A stretch of 64,000 nt of DNA from Cynocephalus volans (Eukaryota; Chordata; Mammalia; Dermoptera; Cynocephalidae). The stretch's first letter is position 1; each line of letters starts with the position of its first letter. Location: contig NC_084471.1 in the NCBI RefSeq assembly GCF_027409185.1, forward strand, positions 6,912,535-6,976,534, in the 5' to 3' direction. Made by a program: the position numbers and the translations under genes. This document shows, in pieces, positions 12,201 through 27,200 of this stretch. Under the pieces are notes generated by a model. The model was not told where the DNA came from. It worked only from the letters and a program-made list of their open reading frames with translations, and ran no database searches.

Positions 12201-15200
12201 GCTGAGACAGATCCCCTCACAGCCTCATACGGCTACGGACAGCAGCAAAGATGGGAACTATGCAGCAGGCTTTGAGAACACCCTGGGCAGGACCCATGGG
12301 GCTCAAGAGCAGTGAGATGGCCCCGAGGTCCCCTCGGCAGGATGGAAGAGGAGGGAGTAAGGTTCCTGGTGCTGCTGGTGGAACCTGGCCTCCGTCACAC
12401 CCTCAACTCCCTGTCTCACTAACAGTCTACCTAAGACCGCAGGCCCAACAGGGAGGCCACAGTATACCTGACCACCCCTCCCCTGCAGACACCACCAGGA
12501 ACAATCCCATCTGCCTCACACTGCCCTTGACCTCAGTGACCAGAAGAGCCCACAAGGCAGACGTGGGGCCAGCTACAGAAGGGCCTAAGAAGGAGACACT
12601 GGGGAATGGAATGAGAAAGCAGGAATAACAGAGTCAAGGAAACCAAGAAAGAGAAAACAAGAAGAACGAGCGAGCAGATGACAGTGCAGCAGGGCCTGGG
12701 CAGAGGTCACTGAACAAGACCATAACAAGGCCTGTGGCAGCCACTGAAATGTCAGTGTCGGGGAAAGGCAGGAACCAAACTCAACGTGCAATCAATTAAG
12801 GACTGAATGGGAGCAGCAATAAACTATTTTACAATAAACTGTCCAGAAACAGCCACATGTGCTATTTCATTAAGACTCACTCCTCGACCTCAGGATTTTT
12901 GGGGGGGCGGGGGGTGAGGTGGGCAGTGTAGCCAGCTGGTACAGGGATCGAACCCTGGACCTCGCTGTTGTATGCGCCATGCTCTAACTAACTGAGTTAA
13001 CTGGGCAAGCCCTACCCTCACATTTTAAGGTAGATCAGGGCATAGGCAGTAGCAGTGGGCTGAGAGTTGCCGCCAGACACCCTGGGCACTGGGAGTCTTA
13101 AGAAACCAGACAGGAATTCCCCCAGCCTGGGGTTGCCTTGGCTAGATCCCAATCCCATAACTTACTCATGTCCTGAGTGAATCAGAAGAAATTAACCAAA
13201 CTGGATTAAAGATTTTAGAAATGCCCGGTAGCACCCAGAGCCCTGTAGACCCAGCAAAATAAGGTGAAGCTGAGAATTTCCATGGAACCAACACTTCAAG
13301 GGAAAAGAGACCCTCATACATCCTTGAGCCACATTTCTTCGAAGGCCCTGAGATGATAGGAGGGAAGGGACTCTTTTGTGTCCCATGTGGTCCCATGTTC
13401 TTTTTAAAAGAAAATAGTTACTGCTCTTCCTCAGAGTGTCTTCAATTCTGGCTAAATTGAAAAGATACACACTTCAGGTCAAAGCATCACTGCTCTGTGC
13501 TTCCATTTTAGTGCCAGATATTCAGGACTAAGATTTTCAAGAAGATTCCAAACACAAGGGATAGCAACGCAGGTGATAAGGTTCTGGCTAAATACTCACT
13601 GAATCAAATACAAGTTGTTTATTTAGCTGAAGCTCAAAATCTTCCTTTAGGAAGCTCACATCCCCACCGGTGTAGCCTGCCAGTTCCTGTGGGGGAAGAA
13701 TCCACAGGTCAATTAGAGCAAATAACAATATTACAAGGGCTACAAGATAATGCTTTGGCAGTTGCAATTTAATTTTGCTGTTTTATATTTTTTAAAAGGC
13801 AACAGAACATTCTGTCTCCTAGAAGCGGTATCCTAATTGTTACAGATAGTAACAATGCACTGGCAGAGACTGGAGAATCACCAAGGGTACCGAATGACCC
13901 GGAGTACATTTCTCCTTCATGCCAGAGAAACACAGCAACACGAGCATTTATCACAGAGTTGGCAATGGATATGGCTTGTTGACCTTATCAGGGTTTGGAG
14001 GAAAAAACTAGCTAACCTTCTTTCACAAGTTGGGTGGGATATGTGTAAAAATCTGATTTCCAGCTTCTCTCTAACTGAAGATGAAGCGCCCCAGGCCTCT
14101 GCCCTGCATGACAACTGACAACCATCGGCCAGAGCAAGGGAAGGTACCTGGGAAGACCTCAAGATCATCACAGCCTGAGCACCCCTCAGCTGTCTGCTGC
14201 CCGAGTTCAGCTCCTCGTGTGCTTGCACTGTTAGTGATCTCATAACAGAGAACCATGTCTCTGTTCCCCTACCTCCAGCAAAAGAGGGAAAGGGAGTTCA
14301 ATGTATTTGTTCAGTTTCTAGTGTCCCTTTTGTTGTTGATTTCTAGTTTTATTCCATTGTGGTCTGACAAGGTAGCTGGTATGATTTCAATTTTTAAAAA
14401 TTTGTTGAGGCTTGTTTTGTGACCTAACATAAGGTCTATTCTAGGGAATGTTCAATGTGCTGCTCAGAAGAATGTGTATTCTGCAGCTGTTGGATTAAAT
14501 GTTCTATAAATGTCCATTAAGTTCAACAGGCCTAGAGTAGAGATTAATTCTGATGTCTCCTGGTTAATTTTCTGTCTGGATGATGTGTCCTTTGCTGAAA
14601 GTGAGGTGTTAAAGTCCTCAACTATTATTGTGTTGGAGTCTATTTCTTCCATTAGGTCTAATAGTAATTGCTTTATATAATGGGGTGCTCCAGAGTTAAG
14701 TGTGCATATATTTGGAATTGTTATATCCTCTTGCTGAACTGATCCCTTTATCATTATATAATGACCTTCCCTATCTTTTTTTTACTTTCCTTGGCTTGAA
14801 GTCTACTTAGCCTGATATAAGTATAGCTACTCCTGTTGTTTTTATGTTTCCATTTGCACAAAATGTCTTTTTCCACCACTTCACTTTCAGTTGGTGTGTG
14901 TTTTATAGGTGAAGTGAGTTTCTTGTAGGCAGCATATTGTTAGTTCTTGTTTTATAATCCATTCAGCCGCTTGCTGTCTTTTAATTGGGGCATTTAATCC
15001 ATTTATATTTAGAGTTATTATTGATATATAGGGACTTGTTACTGCCATTCTGTTACTTTTTTCTAGTTGTTTTGTTAATCCTTTTTTCCTTTTTCTGATC
15101 TTACTGTCTTTCTTTGTGGTTTGAGTGGTTTTCTCTGGCAGTGTATTTTGATTTCTTGCTATTTACTTTCAGTATGTCTCATAAGTTTTTGTGTTATGGC

Positions 15201-18200
15201 TACCATGAAGCTTACAGAAAACATGTTACAGTTAGACTATTTTAGACTAATAACAACTTGACTTTGATATATAAGAAAAAACAAAGAACCAACTCTACAC
15301 TTTGGCACTTCCCCCCCCCCCACATTTTGACATTTTGTTGTTTCAAGTTACATCTTTTAATATTGCCTGCATTTTATATGGTTGTTGTATCTGTTGTCTT
15401 GTTAGTTTGCTCTTTAGTCTTCATATGAAGGATGTAAGTGGTTTATTCACCCCCCTTATGACACAGGAGTATTCTGAGGTTGTCTATGAACTTACTTTAC
15501 TAATGAGTTAAGCAACATGTTCCTAAACAAATGAATGGGTCCAAGAAGAAATCAAGAAGGAAATTAAAACATTCCTGGAGACAAACGGAAATGAAAACAC
15601 AACATACCAGAACCTATGGGATATAGCTAAAGCAGTTCTAAGAGGGAAGTTTATAGCAATAAATACCTATGTCAAAAAAGAAAGACTTCAAATAAAAAAT
15701 GTAACATTACACCTCAAGGAATAGAAAATCAAGAAGAAACCAAACCCCAAATCAGTAGGAGAGAAATAATAAAAGATCAGAGCAGATATAAATGAATTAG
15801 AAATTTTTAAAACATACAAAAGATCAATGAAACAGATTTGGTTTTTTCGAAAAGACAAATGAAATTGATAAACCTTTAGCTAGACTGATGAAGAAAAAAG
15901 AGAAGACTCAAATAAAATCAGAAACAAAAAAGGAGACATTACAAATGATACCACAGAAATACAAAGGATCATAAGAGACTACTATGAACAATTATATGCA
16001 AACAAACTGGAAAACCTAGAAGAAATGGATAAATTCCTGGATACATACAACTTACCAAGGTTGAACCATGAAGAACTAGAAAACCTAGACAGACCAAAAA
16101 CAAGTAATGAGACTAAAGAGTAATCACCAACAACAAAACAGCTGAAGAAGAAATCAAAAGAGTAACCCCAATCACAATAGCTACCAAAAAAAATGAAGTA
16201 CCTAGGAGTTAATTTAACCAAGGTGAAAAACCTCTACAATGAAAACTACAAAACATTGTTGAAAAAAACTGAAGAGGACACAAATAAATGGAAAGATAAC
16301 CCATGTTCATGGGTTGGAAGAATTAATATCATCAAAACGTCCATATTAGGGCTGGCTGGTTAGCTCAATTGGGAGAACATGGTGCTGTTAACACCAAAGT
16401 CAAGGGTTCAGATCCCCATACCAACCAGCCACCAAAAATAAAGTCCATATTACCCAAAGCAATCTACACATTCAATGCACTCTCTATCAAAATACCAATG
16501 ATATTCTTCACAGAAATAGAAAAAACAATCTTAAGATTTGTATGGATCCACAAAAGACCCTGTATAGCTAAAGCAACCTTGGACAAAAAGAACAAAGTTG
16601 GAGGCATCACGTTTCCTGACTTCAAAATATGCAATAAAGCTATAATAACCAAAAAAAGCATGGTACTGGCATAAAAATAGACAAACAAACCAAGGGAACA
16701 GAATAGAGAGCCCAGAAAAAAAAACATGCACTAAGGGCCAACTGATTTTTGACAAAGGTGCCAAGAATATATGGAGGGGAAAGGACAGCCTCTTCGATAA
16801 CTGGTGCTGGGAAAAGTGGATATCCATATGCAGAAGATTGAAACTAGACCTCTATCTCTAACCATACACAAAATCACCTCAAAATGGATTAAGGACCTAA
16901 ATTTAAGATCCCAAACTATGAAATTACTAGAAGAAAACATATGGGAAACATTACATGAAATGGGAGTGGGCAGTGCTTTTTTGAACAAGACCACAAGACA
17001 CAGGTTACTAAAGCAAGAATACACAAATGGTACTACATCCAACTAAAAGGATTCTGCATAGCAAGGGACACTATCAACAAAGTAAAGAGAAACCTACAGA
17101 TTGGGAGAAAGTGTTTGCAAACTACACATCTTGGGCTTATATCCAGAACATATAAGAAACTCAAACAATTCAAGAGCCAAAAAAAAAAACCCAATTAAAA
17201 TATGAACAAAAACCTGAATAGACTTTTTCAAAAGATGACATACAAATGGCCAAAAGGCACATGAAAAAATGCTCAAAATCACTAATCATCACAGAAATAC
17301 AAATTAAAACCACAATTATATCTTCTCACCCCAGTTAGAATGGCTGTTATCAACAAGACAGAAAACAACAAATGCTGAAGAGAATGCAGAGAAAAGGGCG
17401 CCCTCCTACACTGCTGGTGAAAATGAAAATTGCTACAGCCATTATGGAAAACAGTTCGGAGGTTCCGCAGAGAACTCAAGATAGATCTCCCTTATGACCC
17501 AGCTATCCCACTACTGGCATATGCCCAAAAGGAACGCGATCAATATATCAAAAAGACACCTGCACTCCCATGTTCATCAAAACACTACTCACAATAGCCA
17601 AGAGAGGGAATCAACCAGAATGCCCATCAACAGATGAATGGATAAAAAAGCTGTGGTATATACACACAATGGAATACTATTCAGCTATAAAAAGAAATGA
17701 TATCCTATCATTTGCAGCAACATGGATGGAACTGGAAACCATCATGTTAAGTGAAGTAAATCAGTCCCAGAAGGACAAATACCACATGGTCTCACTCATA
17801 TGTGAAATCTAAAAAAAAAAAAAAAAAAGTGGTTCTCACGGAAGTAGAGAGTAGAATAATGGTTACCAGAGGCTGGGAGGGGAGAGGGGTGGAGGAGAGG
17901 AGAAGGGGTAAACTGAGAGGTTACTATGCCATCTACCCTAAGTGAATCACTGTGCAGTATATGCATGAACTGAAACAACACAGTTTATCCCACAAAGATA
18001 AATATAAATAAAATTGGGAAAAAGAAAAGGAAAAAAAGAGTCACAATACCAGAGGTGAATCCTCATTACAGTAGAGGTGAACTAAAGGATACTTTCATTG
18101 GCTTAAAAAAAAAAGAGAAGGAAAGGGAAGGACAAACTAAAAGCATGCTTCCAGAACCACTTGAGGGGCACATTTCTTTAAGGCGATGAAGACTATTCCT

Positions 18201-21200
18201 CCACAGGCACCAGGCAAAGAGCGCCAGCATCTCTCACTGCCATCCCCTGCCTGGCCCCAGCAGGTGTAGGAGTTATGGTCTCTGTCTTCAGGTGTTCCTT
18301 CACGGGTAACTAAGGAAACCCTACACACGGAATCACAACTCCCCTCCTGGCCTGTTATGTGTCACCATCAAAGATGCCACTGGGCTCTGTGAAGGCACAA
18401 GAATGAAGTGCAGGGAGCAGGACACAATTCCAGGGACAGGAGCCCTGAGCACAGAGCTGACAATCCTTGCAAGCAATTCTAGAGTGATGTTTACAATTAA
18501 AGGGAAAAGTTTAGTATTAAAAATGTTGATGCTCTGTGTGACTCCCCATGCTCCTAGGGTCACCCAGCCTGCCGAGACTATCTACTGTCAAAAGCTTGGC
18601 TCCCCTCCACCCTAGGGTTTAGGTGAAAGAACAGTACCTGGTTAACTTTCAGCAAAGCACCTCTTCTTGGTAAGATGGAAGAATTCCGAGAGTCAATGAC
18701 CATGGCATGCTGAAAGAAATTTGTTTAGGAGTTTTTCACTTCAAATAGTTCTATAAAATAACAACAAATGCTAATTGAGCACTCACTATATGCTAGGCCT
18801 GTGCTAACAAGCACTTTACAATGATCAAATGCTTCATCTTTATAAAAACCGTAGGAGGAAGGTAGAATTATACCTGGCTTATATGAAGGTACTTCAAAAA
18901 GTTCATGCAAAAATAGAATTGAAAGATAACATGGATCTTTCCACAAACTTTTTGAAGTACGCTCGCATAAGAGGATGCTGAGGCACGGGCGGTGCGTGAG
19001 AGTGAGGCATTGTGGTTCACATGAATAAACAACCCCCTTTGTCCCATGGCATTTATGACCCTGGGTCATTCTCTCAAGGAACTCGCCACCCTGGCCTAAG
19101 TCAACTCAGCCAGCTTCCTAATTATTTTTGAAAGCTGGAATTCCATGGTCAGTTCTTAAACACACCTTTACCCATTACTGCTTATGTGATTTAGAAAAAA
19201 TAACACAAGGCAGTGTACCATGACTCACAGAAAGCCAAGAGCCACTGTTTCAGCCACCCGATCTCTGTGACACTTCTCAATCAGCCCGGATGGTGGCAAA
19301 GACAGCTGGCCGATCAACAAACTTATTTACTTCAACAAAAAAAGTCCTTACCGAAAGAGATGACTTAAGTGAATGTCCGCTTTCTTTTCGAACAGCGAAC
19401 GACGCAGTCCTGGAGAGGCAGCCCAGCTCTCGCCACACGCCTTCCCACTTGAGCGTGTGGCTGGTCTTCCACAGGGGAAACTGCAAACGCACACGTGGGA
19501 GTGAGTGGCTTTCTGCACCACACACACTCGAGGAAGTGGCCACAATCATGTTTTGGAATGAAACATCACTAAATAATTAACTATTTAAATACCTAAGATA
19601 AATTTTTTTAAATGATGAGAGGGAGGGAGAAAGGGCAGAAGGGGAGAAGGAGAGAGGAGGAACAGGGAATGCCGTGAAGTGAGGCCAGGGATACACTGTT
19701 CCAGGCAGTAGGACTGTACTCCAGGTGAGGGGACAGGGCCAACGGTCTGAAGGCCGCAGGTAAGTCTGTAATCAACAGGTGCCATCTCTTCCATCTCTTT
19801 TTAAAGAATAAGATGCCTAAGACAATTTGACACCTCCCACTCTCAGTCCACCTAACCCCTTGCCTGTAGCCAGTCCCGGACCCAGATAACTCACATCAGC
19901 CCCCAGAGAAAAACAGGAGACAAAGTCTCATGAGCTAAGAGTATCCTTCCCACAGCCAGAAGCCTGAACCAAGTATCTCTGGGGTCCAGGCAAGAGGGAC
20001 CTGCCTCTCAGCCTGACACTCTTTCCCTGAAGCCAGGACAGCCTGTCTTAGATTTCTAACTCAGAGAAATGCCCATGTTCTTTCTGAACAGTGAGCAATG
20101 TTGTTTGGTGGCTTTCAGAAGTATGAAGGTAATTTAACTCTTACAAAGAAGTCAGGTCACCCCATGGTCCCACTGAGCATTCTCTGTAGCCCTCAGGCAA
20201 GAGAACTCAAGGCCATTAGGGGTGGGTGGGGCACCATCAAAGGCCCAGAACACCCACCCCATCCGCTTTCAGAGTGAGAACCTGGGGGCACTCACCTCAG
20301 CACGATTACTTATGAAGCCCCCACAAGGCACCATGCCAGGCGCTGGGGAACCAGGGGATGGTACAGGAGGGGCTTCCTTGTTCACCTGCCATTTCTGCAC
20401 TTAGGGCCACCTCAGACTCAGGCACCTTCCCAAATTCCTGCAGGAGGGGCAGCGCTTCCTAAATCATCTCTTCATCCCTTATAAGGCAGCTCTTAACAAG
20501 AAAGACCCTCTTATTCAGAGGAGACACACCTTATGTCTTTGAATTCACTGTCAGGTGGACAGGTGGGGCCAGACAGGACGATCTTATCAGGGCAGCGAGC
20601 CCCTACTGAATGTGGGCCCTGAAGACTAAGCCCAAGTACACTCCAGTCCTCTCCTTTAAAAGCTCCACTCATTCTCAACTTCAGGGCTGCCGGCTGCAAA
20701 GCCCTTCCCCTCCCATTTTCCTCTTCCCCTGCACCTGTACCTACCCCACAGCCTAGTGTACACTTTAGTGTCTTTCATCTCTGCTACTCCATGTGGACAA
20801 ACAAGGCGTTCCTACTCTCCTACGAATGTACTCTATAAAAAAGGCTTAGAAAAAAGAGATAAAGGGGGACACTGGGGAGAAGGATGGGAGGAAGCTCCTA
20901 AGTGTCTGACCACTGCTGGCCACAGTCTGCAACTTGAGAGCTACTGGAGAGAACAGCGTCTGCCCCAGGACATCCCCTCCACATCCCCACCATAGCGCAC
21001 ACAAGGGCTGTATGAGAGCAGAAAGGGGTCTGAGGGCTACTCCCTTCCAGACGAGGAAAGGCTGCCACCTGGAGAAAAAGCAGAAATGCAAATGCTCGCA
21101 ATGCTCAAGTCTATGTCCTGAACCTGCAGCCCACCTGGTCTACCTCCATGTGCTGAGTTTTCACAACTTTGGCCCACGAGGATCAGAGCATGAGGAGCTA

Positions 21201-24200
21201 ATGCACCTCAGGTGCCTGAGATGTGCCAAGCACTCTGCTGGGAGCATTATCTGCTTATTCATCTCCACGGCAGCCCCATGAGACCCGCAAAGGGTTTGGC
21301 CTCCCCTTGCCTCTCTCTGGCTGTCTCTGGGAATTAATGAAAGGGCACTTTGCTTTCACCCGAGTCGACAAAGACAATGACCAGACGCTACTTACGCTAT
21401 ACTCGGCTGACATTCCTCTGTCTGTCTCCCGCAGTGAGCTCCAAGGAAACTGTCCAGTAACTTTATATAAGTTTACAGAGAAACTAGGAGACAACAGGAT
21501 AGAGCTTTAAAAGCTGAAACAGTGATTAGAACTTGTACACATTTAAATCAACAGATTTAAAACTACACTTGGGGGATTCATCTTCAGGAGGAAATCTATA
21601 TCGTGTTGTCACACTACAGAAGTGGCAGCTGATTCTGTCAAGTTTCTTTTCACAAACAAACCATCTATTTTAACTTTTAAACCAGGCCACTGTACAAAAT
21701 GATCTATTTGGCTTCCTACTTTCTTTCGAAGTTTCCGGGCTGTGGTTTGAAGAAGGACAAGCCATACGAAGTTTCTTTTGTTCCATAGGAAAACTGAAAA
21801 GTCACCTTTTCTGCACGTCCTAGAAGATTAGGGAGTTTGAGGCCAAGGACCTAGGAGGGAAAAACATAGCAGTGGTTTAAACGGAAGGAATGACAACCTT
21901 CAATAAAGACTATGCTAGCTGTGGGGCTTTTGTAAAAACAGAAGAAAAATGTAGACTAAAGATCTGGCCTGTCACTGGCCATTGTTTTCACTCTTTAAAA
22001 CCTGCTTTTGGGGGCCGGCCCATGGCTCATTCGGGAGAGTGTGGTGCTGATGACACCACGGCCATGGGTTCGGATGGCCGGATCACTCACTTGGGAGAGC
22101 GTGGTGCTGACAACACCAAGTCAAGGGTTAAGATCCCCTTACCGGTCATCTTATAAGAAAATAATAAATAAAATAAAATAAAATAAAACCTGTCTTTGCC
22201 AGTGCACACATCCTATGTGCAAACCTGGTGAACACAAGGGACAAGCTGTGAACCTGAACAAGACTGTTGATATGAACATTCCCCAAATCATTCCTAATGA
22301 CTGATGTTAATATTGTTATCAAACAACTCATAACACATTATAATCAATTCTAGGGAGATTAAAGAGAAACCACCAATAACAACAGATTAAGGTACATGAA
22401 ATGAAAAAGAGTTTTGAAGCTATTATCAATTTTAGATTGCGTATTTTAAAAGTTCATAATTCAAAGTTCCAGTACGAAAAAGAAAAAATGCTGCAGCATA
22501 CCATACTGCCTTCGTTGTTCCCAACCATGGTGTTATAGCTGCCTGTTAACCTCCTTAGTTCAGTGACTTCAAAGGTGACATCTAACCCGTTTGGTAATGC
22601 ATCATCACCTAAGTAAATTAAACACATTAAACAATGAGACAGTTAGAAATGTCATTTTATTTGGGGTTCCTTTGCCAAAAAAGACAAAAAGAAATCTGAA
22701 AGTTCATTTTATTTTACAATCTCCTTAGGAAAATGTACCATCTTTAAGAACACTCCCACACAAAAGCAAAATACACTTCTACACCAAAAAACCTGTTTCT
22801 AGTTCCTGTGGTAGAATATATCAAAAAACAGTCAACCTTTGCTACAGCAGATAAATATAAGCAGCATTATTTGCTTACACAAACAATATTTGCTAAAGGA
22901 ATCTGTTCTCCTACTAGGGAGGTCCTTAAAAATATTTGGAGCCTCAATTCAACTGACATTAAGCCATGGAGTACACGCGGCAATAGGGATTTTAGTAAAG
23001 CTGGAAGAGATACAATAAACACGACATTGTTTATCAAACTATCAAATGTAAGAGGTACTGTGGTCCTCAGTCCAGCCAGGGTGTGATCAGTGCAGCTGCC
23101 TCATGACCCCTTGGCTCTGTGCCTTTTTCGAGGCGGACTGCGCTCTGCAGGGGCCCGGGGGCTCTCACAGCAAGGAAGGACAACTCCGTGCACTGCACAG
23201 AGCAGAGAAGCTCAAACCTGGCTGGATGTCTAGATGCATCTGGGCAGCTGTCAAAACTTACTGATGCCCAGGCACTGGCTCCCACATACTGAGGTTCAGC
23301 AGGTGTAGAACAGAGCCCTGGCACCATTTCTTTTTTTTTTTTTTTTTTTTTTTGGTTTTTGTTTGTTTTGTTTTGGCTGCTGGCTGGTACAGGGACGACC
23401 TTGGTGTTATCAGCACCACATGCTAACCAAGTAAGCTAACTGGCCAGCACTCCCCACCCTTTTTTAAATTAACGAGACTTTATTTTTTAGAGCAGTTTTA
23501 GGTGTACAGAAAGATAAAGCAGAGAGCACAGTTCTCAAAAAACCCCTCCCCATCCCCGATGCACATTTCCTCCTCCTACTACTCCTCACATTTGTGCGGT
23601 ACATTTGCTACAACTGATAAGCCAACACTTACATTATTATTAAGTCAAGGCCACAGTTTTTATTAGAGTTCACTCTTGGTATTGTCCATTCCATGGGTCT
23701 TGACAAATGTATAATGACATGTGTACACCACTGCAGTATAATACAGAATTAGTTTCACTGCCCTAAACCATTCTAAGCTCCTAGTTAATACAGCCAGAGT
23801 AGAGAACCACTGTAAGAGGTGAGCCAGCTGACCATGTACAAGGTCATGTGTATACTAGGGAGAGAAAAGAGCTGAACCAAATGCCACCAACAAAACTCGC
23901 CACCGAGAAGAGCATCCCTGGGTAATGGATCAGGGCTGGGGCCCTAGAATTGTATCACTCACTTGTCTGACTTTGGACAAGATACTTAAACCTCTGAGCT
24001 CTGATTTCATTAGCTGAAAAATATTTAAAGATCCAGCAATCCCACTACTGGGTATACACCCAAAAGAAATGAAATCAAGTATGTCAAGAGATAGCTGTAC
24101 TCCCATGTTTACTGCAGCACTAGTCACAATAGCCAAGACATGGAATCAACCTAAGTGTCCATCAGCAGAAGAATGGATCAAGTAAATGTGGTACATATAC

Positions 24201-27200
24201 ACAATGGAATACTATTCAGCCTTAAAAAAGAATGAAATCCTGTCTGCCACTTGCAACAACATGGAAGAACTGGAGGATATTATGTTAAGTGAAATAAGCC
24301 AGACATAGAAAGACAAATACTGCACGATCTCACTCATACATGAAATCTCATGGAAGTAGAGAGAACAGTGGTTACCAGAGGAGGGGGTAGGGTAAGGCAA
24401 GGGAGAAGTTGGTCATCAGGTACAAAGTTACAGTTCCATAGGAGGATGAAGTTCTACTGTTCTACTGAACAGTAGTGTGTCTATAATTAGCAATAATGTA
24501 TTGTATATTTCAAAATAGCTAGAAAATTGTGAATGTTCTCACCACAAAGAAACAATAAATGTTTGTGTTGACGTATGTCAATTACCCTGATTTGATCATT
24601 ACACTATATTACACGTATTGAAACATCACATTGTACCCAAGAAATAGTACAATTATGTGTCAATTAAAAATAAAATAAAACTTAAAAAAATATAATACCA
24701 ACACTTCACCAGTTTTTGTGAGGATTTGATGGGATTGTGCATATAAACACTTGCTGCTACACAGGTACTGCTCAGTCATGCACCACATAACGCTTTGGTC
24801 AACGATGGACCACATATATGACGGTGGTCCCATAAGATTATAATGGCTATACCATATAGCCTACGTGTGCAGAAGGCTAGACCATCTAGGTTTGTGTAAA
24901 CACACTCTATGATGTTCACACAATGATAAAATTGCCTAACAACACATTTCTCAGAAGGTATCTCGTCCTGACTATGTTATTATTACTCTGAAGGTTACAG
25001 AAAGGTTGTCTCCTCAAATCTCTTCCCTTTTACCACTCCTGTGGTTCCCAAACTTCAACATGCATCAGAATCTCCTGCAGGGCTCACTATGACACAGATC
25101 ACTGCCCCCACCCCTGAAGTTTCTGCTTCAGTCAAATATGCATTTCTAACAAGTTCCCAGGTGAGAGCAGTACTGCTGTTCCCAGACCACACTTTGAGTG
25201 GTCTGACCAGTTAGCTCACTTGGGAGAGCACGGTGCTGGTGACAAGAAGGTCATGGGTTTGACCCCCATACCAGCCAGCCCCCCCCTCCAAAAAGCAGAC
25301 CTCAGATCACACTTTGAGAACCACTGTTCTAATCATAACTGAATCCTCCATTTTTTAGCTGAGTGCTTGGCCACTCAGACTTTATTTCCCAGCCTCCCTT
25401 GCACATAGGTGTGGCCATGTGACTAAGTCCTGGCCAATGGCATGAAAGGTAAGTGCTGTGTACAACACCTGGGACAGGTCCTTAAAGGGTGAGGCCCATC
25501 CTTTCATACTACCCAATGCTGGAATGAGGGCATGGTGCTCAGCCATCAGAGGGATCAGGGGATCCTAGGTATGATGAAGAGACAAGGGCAACATGGGAAA
25601 ACCACAACAGCTGAAGTGACCTCAAGGAGCAGAACCACCCAAAAGCCCTTGACAGTCTCCCAAACGTGTGAAGAAGACTTCTCTTTTGTCTGAGCCACTG
25701 TTAATTTGGGGTCTCTTGTTAGTTTTGGCTGAAACTATATTCCAAATAATAAAAATGCCCTTAGATCATACTAGCACTTTATATTTTTGCAAGCATTTTC
25801 ATATATTGTCTTATTTATGCCTTCTCAAAATTATCCCCCATTCAATTCGAAAGAGTTTACTTGTTCACTGATTCAGTCTAAATATTTACTGTCAATGGAA
25901 GTCTGCTGAATTCAGAATAAAATCCAAAGTCTACCATGACATATTAGGTCCTCATAATGTGGTCTCCTGATTACTTTTGTACCTTTTCTCTCATCACTCT
26001 TATTCCCCAAAATCTGCATTCTGGCTCTACCAAATACTTGCAGTCCACCCAATGAACCATCCCTTCTCTGGCCACTGGGCCTGTTAAATGCTATCCTTCA
26101 ACCTAGAACATTCTTCATCCCTCACCTCACTACCCCCTTCTCCCCAGACTAACTCATATACATCTTTTGGGCCCAGCTTATAGATCACCCCTTCTAGGAA
26201 ATTCTAAGTTTCCCTCTTTAGACCCCTTACAGCAAAACCTGTCACCTAAGCTATCATCATGTTTGTCCCTGAGCCCTGCCCCACTTGACCAAAAGCTCCT
26301 GAAGGGGGACACTGTGTCTTGCATGCTGCAGCACCTCTCCCTGGTACCTGCGTAGGGCCTGACTCCTAGCAGGTGCCCATGAGTAAAAGAATGAATGTTG
26401 ATCAAACTGACAGACTTGCCCAATATCACAAAGCAAACAAGAAAATGAGCTAAAACTAAAACAGAAATCTAGTTCCCTCCTCTTTTTTTTTTTTTTTTTA
26501 AAGATGACCAGTAAGGGGATCTTAACCCTTGACTTGGTGTTGTCAGCACCACGCTCACCCAGTGAGCTAACTGGCCATCCCTATACGAGATCCAAACCCG
26601 TGGCCTTGGTGTTATCAGCACCACACTCTACTGAGTGAGCCACGGGCCGGTCCTTTCCTCCTCTTTTTAAAGCACACGTTTAGACGGGTTCTGCCAAGAG
26701 TGCTTTCAGATAGCTGCTGGGCTGGGACATGCTGAATGAAGCCTATCTCCTTCCTTTGCAATCATTCTCAGAACCCTGGTGTAGTCCAGGGGTTTAGATG
26801 ACAATATTTTCCAAGTGCACCATTCCTCCCTCAGCCTGATGTAAAAATCCAGTTCTTCCTGAGACTGTTAACTATCACGACCTATCTGCTTGATAAACCT
26901 TTAGGTACTATGTATATCTGGCCACACGAATAGCCTTTCTGTGATCCTGGAGGATGGATGGTGGAAAGAGAATCATAAAGATAACTACATCACAATATGT
27001 ACCTTGACATGTATCAATCAAAACATCCACATGTCTAAAAATTCCTAGACGAAGCAATTTTTCACGGGCTTCATGAGATTTCCGCATTACCTGTAAAAAG
27101 GGGAAAAAAACAAAGAGAATGTATTCTTCTAAGATACAGAAACAAATGGTGGCTACATGGCCAGGCTAGTGGTTTACCATTCGGCACTAAGTAGCTGATC

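Noticed and set aside
14464-14754. A 96-codon minus-strand frame that could be a gene
   Set aside because: It is the L1 ORF2 endonuclease remnant within the inverted part of a dead LINE.
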